From contig NZ_ALAP01000026.1 in the NCBI RefSeq assembly GCF_000280905.1, positions 1 to 38,828 of the forward strand: 38,828 bases of DNA, in the 5' to 3' direction. The translations under genes and the position numbers were made by a program. Of the stretch, positions 25,677 to 36,655 are shown piece after piece; the first letter of the stretch is position 1, and every line of letters starts with the position of its first letter. This DNA comes from Streptomyces sp. AA1529. GTDB taxonomy: Bacteria; Actinomycetota; Actinomycetes; Streptomycetales; Streptomycetaceae. The notes beneath the pieces are model-generated. The model was given only the letters and a program-made list of their open reading frames with translations, did not search any database and was not told the DNA's origin.

Positions 25677-25728
25677 ACGATCGGAATGGTCTTGCCGATA
25701 TGCCGACGACTTACGTTGAGGTGAAGAG

Positions 25729-26964
25729 ATGCCCCTGTCCCCCGAGGACGTGCGGAACAAGCAGTTCACGACCGTCCGTCTGCGCGAAGGCTATGACGAG
25801 GACGAGGTCGATGCCTTCCTCGACGAGGTCGAAGCCGAGCTGACCCGGCTGCTGCGCGAGAACGAGGACCTGCGCGCCAAGCTGGCTGCGGCCACGCGTG
25901 CGGCGGCTCAGAACCAGCAACAGCAACAGGGCGGCATGCGCAAGCCTCCTGAACCTCAGGACAGGCAGCAGCAGCAAGGCGGGGCTCCCGTGCCCGCCGC
26001 CATATCCGGACCGCAGCCCGTCCCGCCCCAGCAACAGCAGGGCATGGGCGGCCCGCCGCAGCTTCCCGGCGGTCAGGCGCAGCTCCCCGCGGGCCCCGGC
26101 GGCCCTGGTGGTCACGGCGGTCCCGGTGGCCCCGGCGGTCCCGGTGGCCCCGGCGGTCCCGGTGGTCCGGGTCCGCAGGGCGGCCCGATGGGTCCCGGCG
26201 GCCCCGGCCCCCAGCAGGGCGGTCCGATGGGCCCCGGCGGTCCGCAGGGCGGCCCGCAGGGCGGTCCCCAGATGCCCGGCGGCGGTGGCCAGAACAACGA
26301 CAGTGCCGCCCGTGTGCTGTCGCTGGCCCAGCAGACGGCCGACCACGCGATCGCGGAGGCCCGTTCCGAGGCCAACAAGATCGTCGGTGAGGCCCGCAGC
26401 CGCGCCGAGGGCCTGGAGCGGGACGCCCGCGCCAAGGCCGACGCGCTGGAGCGGGACGCGCAGGAGAAGCACCGGGTCGCGATGGGCTCCCTGGAGTCCG
26501 CCCGCGCCACCCTGGAGCGCAAGGTCGAGGACCTGCGCGGCTTCGAACGCGAGTACCGCACGCGGCTGAAGTCGTACCTGGAGAGCCAGCTGCGGCAGTT
26601 GGAGAACCAGGCCGACGACTCGCTGGCGCCGCCGCGGACGCCCGCGACCGCGTCGCTGCCCGCGCCCTCGCCGTCGATGGCCCCGGCCGGGGCCGGTGCT
26701 CCCGCCGGTGCACCCAACGGCGGCGGCACCATGGGCGGACACCAGTCCATGGGCAGCAACGGCCACTCCATGGGCGGCCCCGGCGGCGGCCCCGGTGGCG
26801 GTCCGCACACCCAGGGCGGTGCCGGCCAGTCCTACGGCGGCCAGCAGCAGATGTCGCCGGCCATGACCCAGCCGATGGCACCGGTCCGGCCGCAGGGCGG
26901 ACCGCAGGGCCAGCAGGCGCCGTCGCCGATGCGGGGCTTCCTCATCGACGAGGACGAGAGCTGA
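25729..26964 (+). CDS. divIVA: polar growth determinant DivIVA
   Basis: A 411-residue coiled-coil scaffold that marks hyphal tips and recruits the wall synthesis machinery; essential in Streptomyces. The N-terminal membrane-curvature domain is PLSPEDVRNKQFTTVRLREG followed by YDEDEVDAFLDEVEAEL (1-40). A Gln- and Gly/Pro-rich linker (about 63-190, with GPGGPGGPGG repeats) separates it from the second coiled coil (about 195-300, RVLSLAQQTADHAIAEARSE onwards), and the C-terminal third is again Gly/Pro/Gln/Met-rich, ending GFLIDEDES. GAGGTGAAGAG precedes the ATG. The linker is low-complexity and probably variable between strains. Confidence 0.97.
   Translation: MPLSPEDVRNKQFTTVRLREGYDEDEVDAFLDEVEAELTRLLRENEDLRAKLAAATRAAAQNQQQQQGGMRKPPEPQDRQQQQGGAPVPAAISGPQPVPPQQQQGMGGPPQLPGGQAQLPAGPGGPGGHGGPGGPGGPGGPGGPGGPGPQGGPMGPGGPGPQQGGPMGPGGPQGGPQGGPQMPGGGGQNNDSAARVLSLAQQTADHAIAEARSEANKIVGEARSRAEGLERDARAKADALERDAQEKHRVAMGSLESARATLERKVEDLRGFEREYRTRLKSYLESQLRQLENQADDSLAPPRTPATASLPAPSPSMAPAGAGAPAGAPNGGGTMGGHQSMGSNGHSMGGPGGGPGGGPHTQGGAGQSYGGQQQMSPAMTQPMAPVRPQGGPQGQQAPSPMRGFLIDEDES
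26100..26175 (+). repeat. short tandem repeats inside divIVA
   Basis: The 18-base unit GGCGGTCCCGGTGGCCCC recurs head to tail about two and a half times from 26118, with imperfect copies on both sides, encoding GGP/GPG repeats. Prone to slippage; expected to differ between relatives. Confidence 0.6.
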
Positions 26965-26993
26965 CCCGGGCGCGCTGAGCGCCCACTGTCGAC

Positions 26994-27034
26994 GGGCCGG
27001 GCCCGGGAGCACTTTCCGCTCCCGGGCCCGGCCC
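26994..27034. terminator. strong bidirectional hairpin between divIVA and ileS
   Basis: The 17-base arm 26994-27010 is the exact reverse complement of 27018-27034, with the 7-base loop ACTTTCC. It begins 30 bases after the divIVA stop and lies in the convergent gap with ileS, closing the division cluster. No T-run follows. Confidence 0.75.
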
Positions 27035-27104
27035 GTTCGTGCTGCCGGTCCGCGGACCGCTCCGCTCGCCCCGGGCCCGGCCCCAGCGCCGCGGGGTCAC
27101 TGCG

Positions 27105-27143
27105 GCACCGCCCCCGCCCGCGGTCTGCGGACGAGGGCGGTGC
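27105..27143 (-). terminator. hairpin downstream of ileS
   Basis: GCACCGCCC (27105-27113) and GGGCGGTGC (27135-27143) form a perfect 9-bp stem with a 21-base loop, 26 bases past the ileS stop on the - strand. Confidence 0.5.
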
Positions 27144-27168
27144 GGTGAAGCGGTACTGCGTGCGGGGC

Positions 27169-30297
<3,129 letters not shown>

Positions 30298-30608
30298 CGG
30301 CGGGTCTTCTTCCTCCGGCGGACATCGGGAAGATGCGGTGCTTCTTCACTTCCGTCGGAGGGACGAGCTCGCCTGCCTGGCCGGCGGCGGACCCGCGGTA
30401 CCACCCTCCTTGACGGCGGACTGTGCCCGCCGTCCCCTCATTGGGGTAGCGCTGCCGGTTCTACTCGCCCGGGAGCCGGTTGCTCCGGGCTTTCTTCCGA
30501 CGGCTCGGGGGTGATCTTCACGCCGCGCTCGCCTCCGGGCTTCCACCGTCCCCGGATCGCTCTGGGCCGCTCACAGACGCTACTCGTCCCCGTCCTCGCC
30601 TCTCGCCG
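30298..30608 (-). promoter_or_regulatory. T-box riboswitch of ileS, probably translational
   Basis: The T-box core TGGTACCGCG is at 30403-30394 (- strand), within GGGTGGTACCGCGGG; its TGGT would pair with the ACCA end of uncharged tRNA-Ile. Upstream, AGTA (30584-30581) and GAAGATCA (around 30519-30512) form the specifier-loop signature, with the isoleucine codon ATC at 30515-30513, closed by GGGG (30591-30588) and CCCC (30511-30508). Downstream, CCTCCG (30361-30356) can pair with CGGAGG (30317-30312), which contains the ileS ribosome site. No T-run terminator is present, so control of translation initiation is favoured, as known for actinobacterial ileS T-boxes. Confidence 0.88.
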
Positions 30609-30613
30609 TCCCC

Positions 30614-30619
30614 AGTGTA
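30614..30619 (-). promoter_or_regulatory. -10 element of the ileS transcript
   Basis: TACACT on the - strand (TAnnnT) is placed so that transcription would begin near 30607, just ahead of the T-box stem I. The -35 is not clear. Confidence 0.5.
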
Positions 30620-30749
30620 CGGGGATTCCGCCCGGGGTACGGAGCGGTTTTCGCGCGGCCGGGCGGGGCACAAAGGTGGCAGACCGGCGTGCCCCGTTGC
30701 TGTGCGGTTGAAGTCGATTTATCGTTCCGGTCACGTTTCGCGAGCAAGA

Positions 30750-30762
30750 TCACAAAATGTGA
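30750..30762 (+). promoter_or_regulatory. palindrome adjoining the ribosome site of the DksA-like gene
   Basis: TCACA-AAA-TGTGA at 30750-30762, a perfect 5-base inverted repeat, overlaps the first bases of GAAGGGG (30761-30767), the likely ribosome site of the gene starting at 30776. It could be an operator or a small mRNA hairpin. In the remaining 30620-30749 I see no convincing promoter. Confidence 0.35.
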
Positions 30763-30775
30763 AGGGGCCGCGGTC

Positions 30776-31672
30776 ATGGTGGCGGAGGAGAGCGCCGCGA
30801 AGAAGACGGCAGCATCGAAGAAGGCCACAGACGACGGGGACCGGACCGCGGCGGCGAAGAAGGCGGCCGGGAAGGCACCGGCGAAGAAGGCGCCCGCCAA
30901 GAAGACGGCGGCCAAGAAGACATCCGCCAAGAAGACGGCGGCCAAGAAGGCGCCCGCCGGAGAGGCACCGGCCAAGAAGGCGCCCGCCAAGAAGGCGCCG
31001 GCCAAGAAGACGGCCGCGAAGAAGACGGCCGCCGCGAAGGCGTCGGCGAAGAAGGCCGCGGCGAGGACAGGCGCGGGGGAACGGGCGGCGGCCGACGGGG
31101 CCGCGGCGACGACAGCGGCCGGAACGGCGGGGGGCCGGCAGGAAGGCGCTGCCGGGGCGCCCACCGGACAGGACGCGCGGACGACGACGGGAGCTGGGAC
31201 GGTGGCTGCGAAGAAGACTCCGGTGACGGAGACCGAGGCGGTGCCCACGGCGCGGAGCGAGGCGGGCCCGGTGGCCGCCGGCGAACTGCCGGTACGCCCC
31301 GACGAGGAACCCTGGTCCCCGGAAGAGGTCGAGGAGGCCCGCTCGGGCCTGCGGGAGGAGGCCGACGGGCTCCGGCAGGAGATCGCCTCCGCGGAGGAGG
31401 CGCTCAGCGGCCTGATGCGGGACTCGGGGGACGGCGCCGGTGACGACGACGCGGACACCGGGACCAAGAACATCACCCGTGAGCATGAGATGGCGCTGGC
31501 CGCGAACGCGCGCGAGATGCTCTACCAGAGCGAGCGCGCGCTGGAGCGGCTGGACGCGGGGACGTACGGGCAGTGCGAGAACTGCGGCAAGCCGATCGGG
31601 AAGGCCCGGATGCAGGCGTTCCCGCGGGCCACGCTCTGCGTGGAGTGCAAACAGAAGCAGGAGCGCCGCTGA
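30776..31672 (+). CDS. TraR/DksA-type zinc-finger protein with histone-H1-like Lys/Ala N-terminus
   Basis: A 298-residue protein. The first half (about 5-105) is a Lys/Ala/Pro repeat region with many AKKA and PAKK units, like histone H1 tails and actinobacterial nucleoid proteins. The C-terminal domain has two helices forming the DksA-like coiled coil ([36 protein letters not shown]) and a C4 zinc finger Cys267-x2-Cys270...Cys288-x2-Cys291 ([19 protein letters not shown]). DksA proteins bind RNA polymerase; the basic tail suggests DNA or RNA contact, by inference. ATG 30776 follows GAAGGGG; the frame is open from 30689, but without a ribosome site. It lies divergently from ileS and next to lspA. 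Confidence 0.88.
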   Translation: MVAEESAAKKTAASKKATDDGDRTAAAKKAAGKAPAKKAPAKKTAAKKTSAKKTAAKKAPAGEAPAKKAPAKKAPAKKTAAKKTAAAKASAKKAAARTGAGERAAADGAAATTAAGTAGGRQEGAAGAPTGQDARTTTGAGTVAAKKTPVTETEAVPTARSEAGPVAAGELPVRPDEEPWSPEEVEEARSGLREEADGLRQEIASAEEALSGLMRDSGDGAGDDDADTGTKNITREHEMALAANAREMLYQSERALERLDAGTYGQCENCGKPIGKARMQAFPRATLCVECKQKQERR

Positions 31673-31687
31673 GCGCGGGAGAACGCC

Positions 31688-31729
31688 GTGAACACCGCCG
31701 TCCGCGCGTGTCGTACCCTCAAGGCGTGA
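31688..31729 (+). other. possible 13-codon ORF overlapping the lspA start
   Basis: GTG 31688, with GGGAGAA just upstream, reads [13 protein letters not shown] and stops at TGA 31727-31729, overlapping the lspA GTG (GTGA). It also contains the -10 element TACCCT (31714-31719), so either the short ORF couples lspA to the upstream gene or lspA is leaderless; both could be true for different transcripts. Confidence 0.25.
31714..31719 (+). promoter_or_regulatory. -10 element of a possible leaderless lspA transcript
   Basis: TACCCT (TAnnnT) is followed by six bases and then GTG 31726. No -35 is evident. Confidence 0.4.
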
Positions 31730-32310
31730 CTGAGGTGGAGCGGACTGTCGACGGCCCCGGCGAAGGCGCGGCCGGCGGTGGTGAAGAGGAGCACGCGGAA
31801 GGGGAGTCCTCCGCACCCCCGCGGCGCAGGCGGCGGATCGGTGTGCTGGCCGCCGTGGCCGGGTTCGCGTTCGCGCTGGATCTGGTCAGCAAGCTGGTGG
31901 TGGTCGCGGAGCTGGAGAACCACGCCCCGATCGAGCTGCTCGGCTCCTGGCTCCAGTTGAGCGTCATCCGCAATCCCGGTGCCGCCTTCGGCCTGGGGGA
32001 GGCGCTGACGCTCGTGCTGAGCGCGATCGCGGTGGCCGTCGTCGTGGTGATCGCGCGGATCGCCCGGAAGCTCTACAGCCTCCCCTGGGCGATCGCGCTG
32101 GGCCTGCTGCTGGGCGGCGCGTGCGGCAACCTGGCCGACCGGATCTTCCGCGCCCCGGGGGTCTTCCAGGGGGCCGTCGTGGACTTCATCGCCCCCAAGC
32201 ACTTCGCGGTGTTCAACCTGGCCGACTCGGCCATCGTGTGCGGAGGCGTCCTGATCGTGCTGCTCTCCTTCCGCGGCCTGGACCCGGACGGCACCGTCCA
32301 CCGGGACTGA
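31726..32310 (+). CDS. lspA: lipoprotein signal peptidase LspA (signal peptidase II)
   Basis: Cleaves prolipoprotein signal peptides after lipidation, in the membrane. A 194-residue aspartic peptidase with four membrane helices after a 35-residue acidic then basic N-terminal extension. The catalytic aspartates are Asp138 ([11 protein letters not shown]) and Asp167 ([11 protein letters not shown]), with NPGAAFG and [10 protein letters not shown] also conserved. GTG 31726 is chosen because a -10-like TACCCT is six bases before it and a short ORF ends on it. It converges with the metalloprotease gene; in S. coelicolor, as I recall, lspA is directly followed by the pseudouridine synthase gene. 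Confidence 0.95.
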   Translation: MTEVERTVDGPGEGAAGGGEEEHAEGESSAPPRRRRRIGVLAAVAGFAFALDLVSKLVVVAELENHAPIELLGSWLQLSVIRNPGAAFGLGEALTLVLSAIAVAVVVVIARIARKLYSLPWAIALGLLLGGACGNLADRIFRAPGVFQGAVVDFIAPKHFAVFNLADSAIVCGGVLIVLLSFRGLDPDGTVHRD

Positions 32311-32376
32311 ACCCGGCCGCGCGGGCCGTGCCCCGGACCGGGAGCCGGGTGGCCGACGGCGGCCGCCGGTGCGGAG

Positions 32377-32404
32377 CGCTGCCCTCCCGCCGCTGCCCTC
32401 CCGC
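32377..32404. repeat. 14-base tandem duplication after lspA
   Basis: CGCTGCCCTCCCGC occurs twice head to tail (32377-32390, 32391-32404), followed by CTCTCCGGCCG twice in the next 40 bases. The 136-base gap 32311-32446 between convergent genes holds nothing else that I can support. Confidence 0.5.
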
Positions 32405-32446
32405 CGCTCTCCGGCCGATGCCCGCTGCTCTCCGGCCGGGGGGTGC

Positions 32447-33715
32447 TCAGCCGCGGTGCGGGACGTGCACCCGGACGCGGTAGCCGCCCCCGTCGGCGGC
32501 GTCGGTGACGGTGATGCGTATCCCGCCGGGAAAGGTGTGGCTCTCGCCCGGCGCGAAGGGCGCGTCCGACATCTCGGCCAGTTCGCCGGGCAGCCGGTCG
32601 GCGCAGGCGGCGCCGCCGCCGCTGCGGGGGCGGGAGTCGACGACGCGGACCGGGCCCTCGCCGGTCGGCCGCGCCGAGTCGACGGTGTAGAGGAGCACGC
32701 CCTCCGCGCAGATGTCCCGGTCCAGTCCGGAGCGGGTCCGCGCCTCGGCCACTATCGCCCGGTGCCGCCCCGTCCGTATCACGGTCAGTCCCGCGTCCGG
32801 GGAACTGACCGGTTTCAGAGTGTGCTCGGAGGTGCCGGCCGAGGTGACGCAGCCGACCCGGGAGCGGGACAGCCAGCCGAACTTCCACTTGTGCCAGCCC
32901 AGCAGGTCGGAGATGCCCGCCATGCTCATGGTGTCCCAGCCCCCCGCGTACTCGACGGAGGCGTTCTCCGCGACGTTGTAGAGATCGGGCAGGCCGTAGA
33001 GGTGGTGGGCCTCGTGGACGAAGTTCCCGCGCTGCCACAGCGCCGAGTCGGAGGCCCGGCCGAAGATGAGGGCCGCACCGTGCACCCGGGTGCCCGCGGC
33101 GCGGAGCCCGTCGAAGGTGTGCGCCTGGGAGACGGTGGGCGCGGCGGGCAGATTGCTGTCGGCCACCACGAAGACGAGGTCGGCACCGTGCACGTCGGTG
33201 CCCTGGCGGTGCGCGGCCTCCAGCGCGTCGTGTACGTAGCCGCGCATCAGGCCGGTGGGGATGCCGCGGGTGATCCCGTAGGAGGACCACGGCCGCGGCA
33301 TGCGTATCCAGTCGGAGCTGGTCTCGGTCTCCAGCCGGTACTTGCCGAAGGAGGCGCGGTTCCAGAAGCGGTCGCCGTACCGGGAGAAGAAGCGCGCGCG
33401 CTTCCGGGCGGGGGTGGCCGCGGGGTGGTCGCTGAAGTCGACCATCAGCATCAGCGCGCGCTTGCTGCCCTGCGGGTGGACGTAGCCGGGCCCGAGCGGC
33501 CCCTCGTCGGTGCCGCTGCCGGGGGCTATGGCGCAGGGGCCCGCGATGCCCTCGGCTGCCGCCGCCACCCGCACCGGGGCCAGGGTGAGGCAGGCGGTGG
33601 CCAGTGCGGTGGCCACCGCCAGTATCCGCCGGCGGACCTGGCCGGGACGGCGGCGTATACCGCCGTCCGGACCGGAGTCCGGCGCGGGGTGCTGAGGCGT
33701 CCTGCGCGGCGTCAT
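32447..33715 (-). CDS. secreted M6-like zinc metalloprotease
   Basis: A 422-residue protein with a signal peptide: Arg-rich start, hydrophobic core (about 31-53, [20 protein letters not shown]) and an Ala-rich cleavage zone. The zinc motif is His234-Glu-Ala-His-His238 in [16 protein letters not shown]; the HExxH plus LPDLY and the downstream [10 protein letters not shown] turn match M6 (immune inhibitor A-like) peptidases, with Asp244 a likely third ligand. No propeptide or PKD domain is seen; four or more cysteines after position 280 may form disulfides. GGAGGGAAG precedes the ATG. The gene is inserted, in reverse orientation, between lspA and the pseudouridine synthase. The substrate is unknown. 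Confidence 0.82.
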   Translation of the reverse strand: MTPRRTPQHPAPDSGPDGGIRRRPGQVRRRILAVATALATACLTLAPVRVAAAAEGIAGPCAIAPGSGTDEGPLGPGYVHPQGSKRALMLMVDFSDHPAATPARKRARFFSRYGDRFWNRASFGKYRLETETSSDWIRMPRPWSSYGITRGIPTGLMRGYVHDALEAAHRQGTDVHGADLVFVVADSNLPAAPTVSQAHTFDGLRAAGTRVHGAALIFGRASDSALWQRGNFVHEAHHLYGLPDLYNVAENASVEYAGGWDTMSMAGISDLLGWHKWKFGWLSRSRVGCVTSAGTSEHTLKPVSSPDAGLTVIRTGRHRAIVAEARTRSGLDRDICAEGVLLYTVDSARPTGEGPVRVVDSRPRSGGGAACADRLPGELAEMSDAPFAPGESHTFPGGIRITVTDAADGGGYRVRVHVPHRG

Positions 33716-33948
33716 CGGCGCTTCCCTCCGGTGTCGCTGCTGGTCCCGAGGCTTCTGTCACACCGTCGGCGCAGGCGAGCGGCGTCGCACCCCGGGGTGG
33801 TCCGCGCGGGTGAGCGGGTGACCGGCGGTGCCGGTGCCGGAATCCGGGCCCGCGGCCCGTCGCCTGAGTGCGGCCGGAGTGCGGCGGACGGAGTGCCGCC
33901 GGGGTGCCGCCGGAGGCGAGGGCGTGCGGGCGGTGGCGCCGCGTCCGG

Positions 33949-33954
33949 CATACT
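33949..33954 (+). promoter_or_regulatory. -10 element of a possible leaderless pseudouridine synthase transcript
   Basis: CATACT is followed by seven bases and then GTG 33962, the same spacing as at the carbonic anhydrase and murE genes. The first base deviates from TAnnnT. The 246-base gap 33716-33961 lies between divergent genes and should hold both promoters. Confidence 0.35.
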
Positions 33955-33961
33955 CGATCAG

Positions 33962-34903
33962 GTGAGCACGCTTCCTGAGACCCGCACCCTGCCCGTACCC
34001 GACGGCCTCGAAGGCGAGCGCGTCGATGCCGCCCTCGCCCGGATGTTCGGCTTCTCGCGGACCAAGGCGGCGGAGCTGGCCGCGGACGGCAAGGTCCTGC
34101 TGGACGGTTCGCCGGCGGGCAAGTCCGACCGGGTGCAGGGCGGCGCCTGGATCGAGGTGGAGATGCCCCGGCAGGCGCAGCCGGTGCGGATCGTCGCCGA
34201 ACCCGTCGAGGGCATGGAGATCGTCCATGACGACGACGACATCGTGGTGATCGTCAAGCCGGTCGGCGTCGCGGCCCACCCCAGTCCGGGCTGGAGCGGA
34301 CCCACCGTGATCGGCGGGCTGGCAGCCGCCGGGTACACGATCGCCACCTCCGGCGCGGCGGAGCGGCAGGGCATCGTGCACCGGCTGGACGTGGGCACCT
34401 CCGGGCTGATGGTCGTCGCCAAGTCCGAGCGGGCCTACACGCTGCTCAAGCGGCAGTTCAAGGAGCGCACCGTCGACAAGCGCTACCACGCGCTCGTCCA
34501 GGGCCATCCCGACCCGCTCAGCGGCACCATCGACGCGCCCATCGGCCGCCATCCGCAGCACGACTACAAGTGGGCGGTCACCTCCGACGGCAAGCCCTCG
34601 GTGACCCACTACGACCTGGTCGAGGCGTTCCGGGCGGCGAGCCTGCTGGACATCAAGCTGGAGACCGGGCGCACCCACCAGATCCGCGTGCACATGGCGG
34701 CACACCGGCATCCCTGCGTGGGCGATCTGACCTACGGCGCCGACCCCACCCTGGCCAAGCGGCTGCGGCTGGAGCGCCAGTGGCTGCACGCGGTGCGGCT
34801 CGGCTTCGAGCACCCCGGCGACGGGAGCCGGGTCGAGTACGAGAGCGGCTACCCGGCCGACCTGCAGGCCGCGCTGGACAAGGTGCGGGCCGAGAGCTCC
34901 TGA
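33962..34903 (+). CDS. RluA/RluD family 23S rRNA pseudouridine synthase
   Basis: Isomerises uridines in rRNA. A 313-residue protein with an N-terminal S4 RNA-binding domain ([20 protein letters not shown]), then [10 protein letters not shown] and the catalytic motif [14 protein letters not shown] with Asp143, followed by [10 protein letters not shown] and the [20 protein letters not shown] block. This order is that of RluD, which modifies helix 69, but the exact target is inferred. GTG 33962 lacks a Shine-Dalgarno; a CATACT box ends seven bases upstream. The antiporter gene starts four bases after its stop. Confidence 0.93.
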   Translation: MSTLPETRTLPVPDGLEGERVDAALARMFGFSRTKAAELAADGKVLLDGSPAGKSDRVQGGAWIEVEMPRQAQPVRIVAEPVEGMEIVHDDDDIVVIVKPVGVAAHPSPGWSGPTVIGGLAAAGYTIATSGAAERQGIVHRLDVGTSGLMVVAKSERAYTLLKRQFKERTVDKRYHALVQGHPDPLSGTIDAPIGRHPQHDYKWAVTSDGKPSVTHYDLVEAFRAASLLDIKLETGRTHQIRVHMAAHRHPCVGDLTYGADPTLAKRLRLERQWLHAVRLGFEHPGDGSRVEYESGYPADLQAALDKVRAESS

Positions 34904-34907
34904 CCGG

Positions 34908-36512
34908 ATGGATCAGCTCGCCCTCTTCTTCGCCCTGCTGCTCGCCGCCGTGCTGATGGTCCCCCTCGGGGACAAGCTCGGGCTGCCCTCGCCCGTGCTG
35001 ATGACGCTCTTCGGCGGTGTGCTGGCGCTGATCCCCTCCATCCCGAACGTCTCGCTGCCGCCCGAGTTCATCCTGCCGCTGGTGCTGCCGCCGCTGATCT
35101 ACGCCGCGGCCCAGCGCACGTCCTGGCGGCAGTTCGCGGCGAACAAGCGGCCGATCTTCCTGATGGCGGTCGCGCTGGTGTTCGTCACCACGGCGGCGGT
35201 GGCCGCGGTCGCCAATCTGCTGGTGCCCGGGCTCGGCCTGGCCGGGGCGGTGGCACTGGGCGCGCTGGTCGCCCCGCCCGACCCGGTCGCGGCCACCGCG
35301 GTGGCCGGCAACGTCGGACTGCCCAGGCGGCTGGTCTCGGCGCTGGAGGGGGAGGGCCTCTTCAACGACGTGACCGCCATCACCCTCTACCACGTCGCCA
35401 TCGCCGCCGCCGTCACCGGCACCTTCTCGCTGCCGGTGGCCGCGGGGGAGCTGGTGCTCTCCGGCGTGGTGGCGGTCGCGGTCGGACTGGGGCTGGGCTG
35501 GCTGGCGAACAAGCTCATGGGCTACCTCGGGGACGCCACCCTGCAGACCGGGCTGAGCCTGCTGGTGCCCTTCGCCTCCTACGTGCTCGCCGAGGAGCTG
35601 ATGGGCTCCGGGGTGCTGGCCGTCCTGACGACCGCGCTCTATCTGGCCTCCGGGCACGCCGTGGACGCGGACGACGTGCAGGGCCGGCTGGCCGGGCAGA
35701 CGTTCTGGCAGATCGTGGACACGCTGGTGACCGGGATCGCCTTCGGGCTGATCGGGCTGGAACTGCACACCGTCTTCGGCACCGTCCAGCAGGACTGGCG
35801 CCGGCTGCTGCCCGCGGCCCTCGCGGTGGTCGGCGTCGTGGTCGCCCTGCGGCTGCTGTGGCTGCTGCCCTCCGCCTGGCTGGCGCAGCGGCTGCACCGG
35901 CGCAAGGACCTGGACGAGGACATCCCGCGCAACTGGCGGGAGACGGTCGTCGTGTGGTGGGCGGGGATGCGCGGGGTGGCCTCGGTCGCGCTGGCGCTGG
36001 CCGTCCCGCTGTCCGTGGAGCCCGCGGCCGGGGGCGGGGCGTTTCCCGGGCGGGAGGCGATCCTCTTCATCGCCTTCGCGGTGGTGCTCGTGACCCTGGT
36101 CTTCCAGGGCCTGACCCTGCCCCGGCTGATCCGCAGGCTGAACGTGCAGTCCGACAGCGCCGCCGAGCGGGAACTGGAGCGGCAGCTCGCGCTGCGGGTC
36201 GCCAAGGCGGCCCGGCGGCGGCTGCGGGAGATCGAAGAGGTGGAGGAGCTGCCCGAGGAGGTCTCCGAGGCGCTGCTGCGGCGCGCCTGGGACGTGGGTG
36301 CGCGGATCTCGCCCGAGATCGTCGGCGAGGAGCGCCGGGCCGCGCACAGCAAGCGGGTGGCCCGCGCGCAGAAGCTGCGGCGGCTGCAGAACGAGCTGCT
36401 GTCGGCGGCCCGCCACGAGGTGATCGCGGCGCGCAACGAGCCCGGGGTGGATCCCGAGGCCGTCGACCGGGTGCTGCACCAGCTCGACGTGCGCAGCTTC
36501 CGGGGCAGCTGA
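34908..36512 (+). CDS. CPA1-type Na+/H+ antiporter
   Basis: A 534-residue membrane protein with about 11-12 helices over residues 1-420 and a charged, helical cytoplasmic C-terminus of about 120 residues. CPA1 features are the PPDP motif with Asp125, the helix GLFNDVTAITLYH with Asn153-Asp154, and the conserved Glu147/Glu149 (SALEGEG), as in NhaP/NHE-type exchangers of monovalent cations for protons. It starts four bases after the pseudouridine synthase stop, so both are probably one transcript. The ribosome site is weak. Ion specificity cannot be told from the sequence. Confidence 0.9.
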   Translation: MDQLALFFALLLAAVLMVPLGDKLGLPSPVLMTLFGGVLALIPSIPNVSLPPEFILPLVLPPLIYAAAQRTSWRQFAANKRPIFLMAVALVFVTTAAVAAVANLLVPGLGLAGAVALGALVAPPDPVAATAVAGNVGLPRRLVSALEGEGLFNDVTAITLYHVAIAAAVTGTFSLPVAAGELVLSGVVAVAVGLGLGWLANKLMGYLGDATLQTGLSLLVPFASYVLAEELMGSGVLAVLTTALYLASGHAVDADDVQGRLAGQTFWQIVDTLVTGIAFGLIGLELHTVFGTVQQDWRRLLPAALAVVGVVVALRLLWLLPSAWLAQRLHRRKDLDEDIPRNWRETVVVWWAGMRGVASVALALAVPLSVEPAAGGGAFPGREAILFIAFAVVLVTLVFQGLTLPRLIRRLNVQSDSAAERELERQLALRVAKAARRRLREIEEVEELPEEVSEALLRRAWDVGARISPEIVGEERRAAHSKRVARAQKLRRLQNELLSAARHEVIAARNEPGVDPEAVDRVLHQLDVRSFRGS

Positions 36513-36579
36513 GCCGTTCCGGGCTCACCGCCCCGGGCCGAGCCCTCCCGGGCCGCCCCGGGCCGGGCCGCCCCGGCGA

Positions 36580-36598
36580 GCCCGCCGCACGGGCGGGC
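36580..36598. terminator. hairpin between the antiporter and MscS genes
   Basis: GCCCGCC (36580-36586) and GGCGGGC (36592-36598) form a 7-bp stem with a 5-base loop in the 143-base convergent gap, which is extremely G+C-rich and has further imperfect CCCGGGCC-type repeats. Confidence 0.5.
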
Positions 36599-36655
36599 AT
36601 TCCGCGGCCCCGGGCTGCACGGCCGGGCCCGCGGCCGCGCGCCGGGGCCGGCGGG

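Noticed and set aside
26100..26290. Separate repeat element or collagen-like gene inside divIVA
   Set aside because: The Gly/Pro repeats are in frame with divIVA and form its linker.
30750..30762. CRP/FNR operator
   Set aside because: The arms are everted (TCACA first, TGTGA second) and only three bases apart, unlike the CRP consensus.
30689..30775. 29-residue N-terminal extension of the DksA-like protein
   Set aside because: No ribosome site, Cys/Arg-rich non-conserved sequence; ATG 30776 has GAAGGGG upstream.
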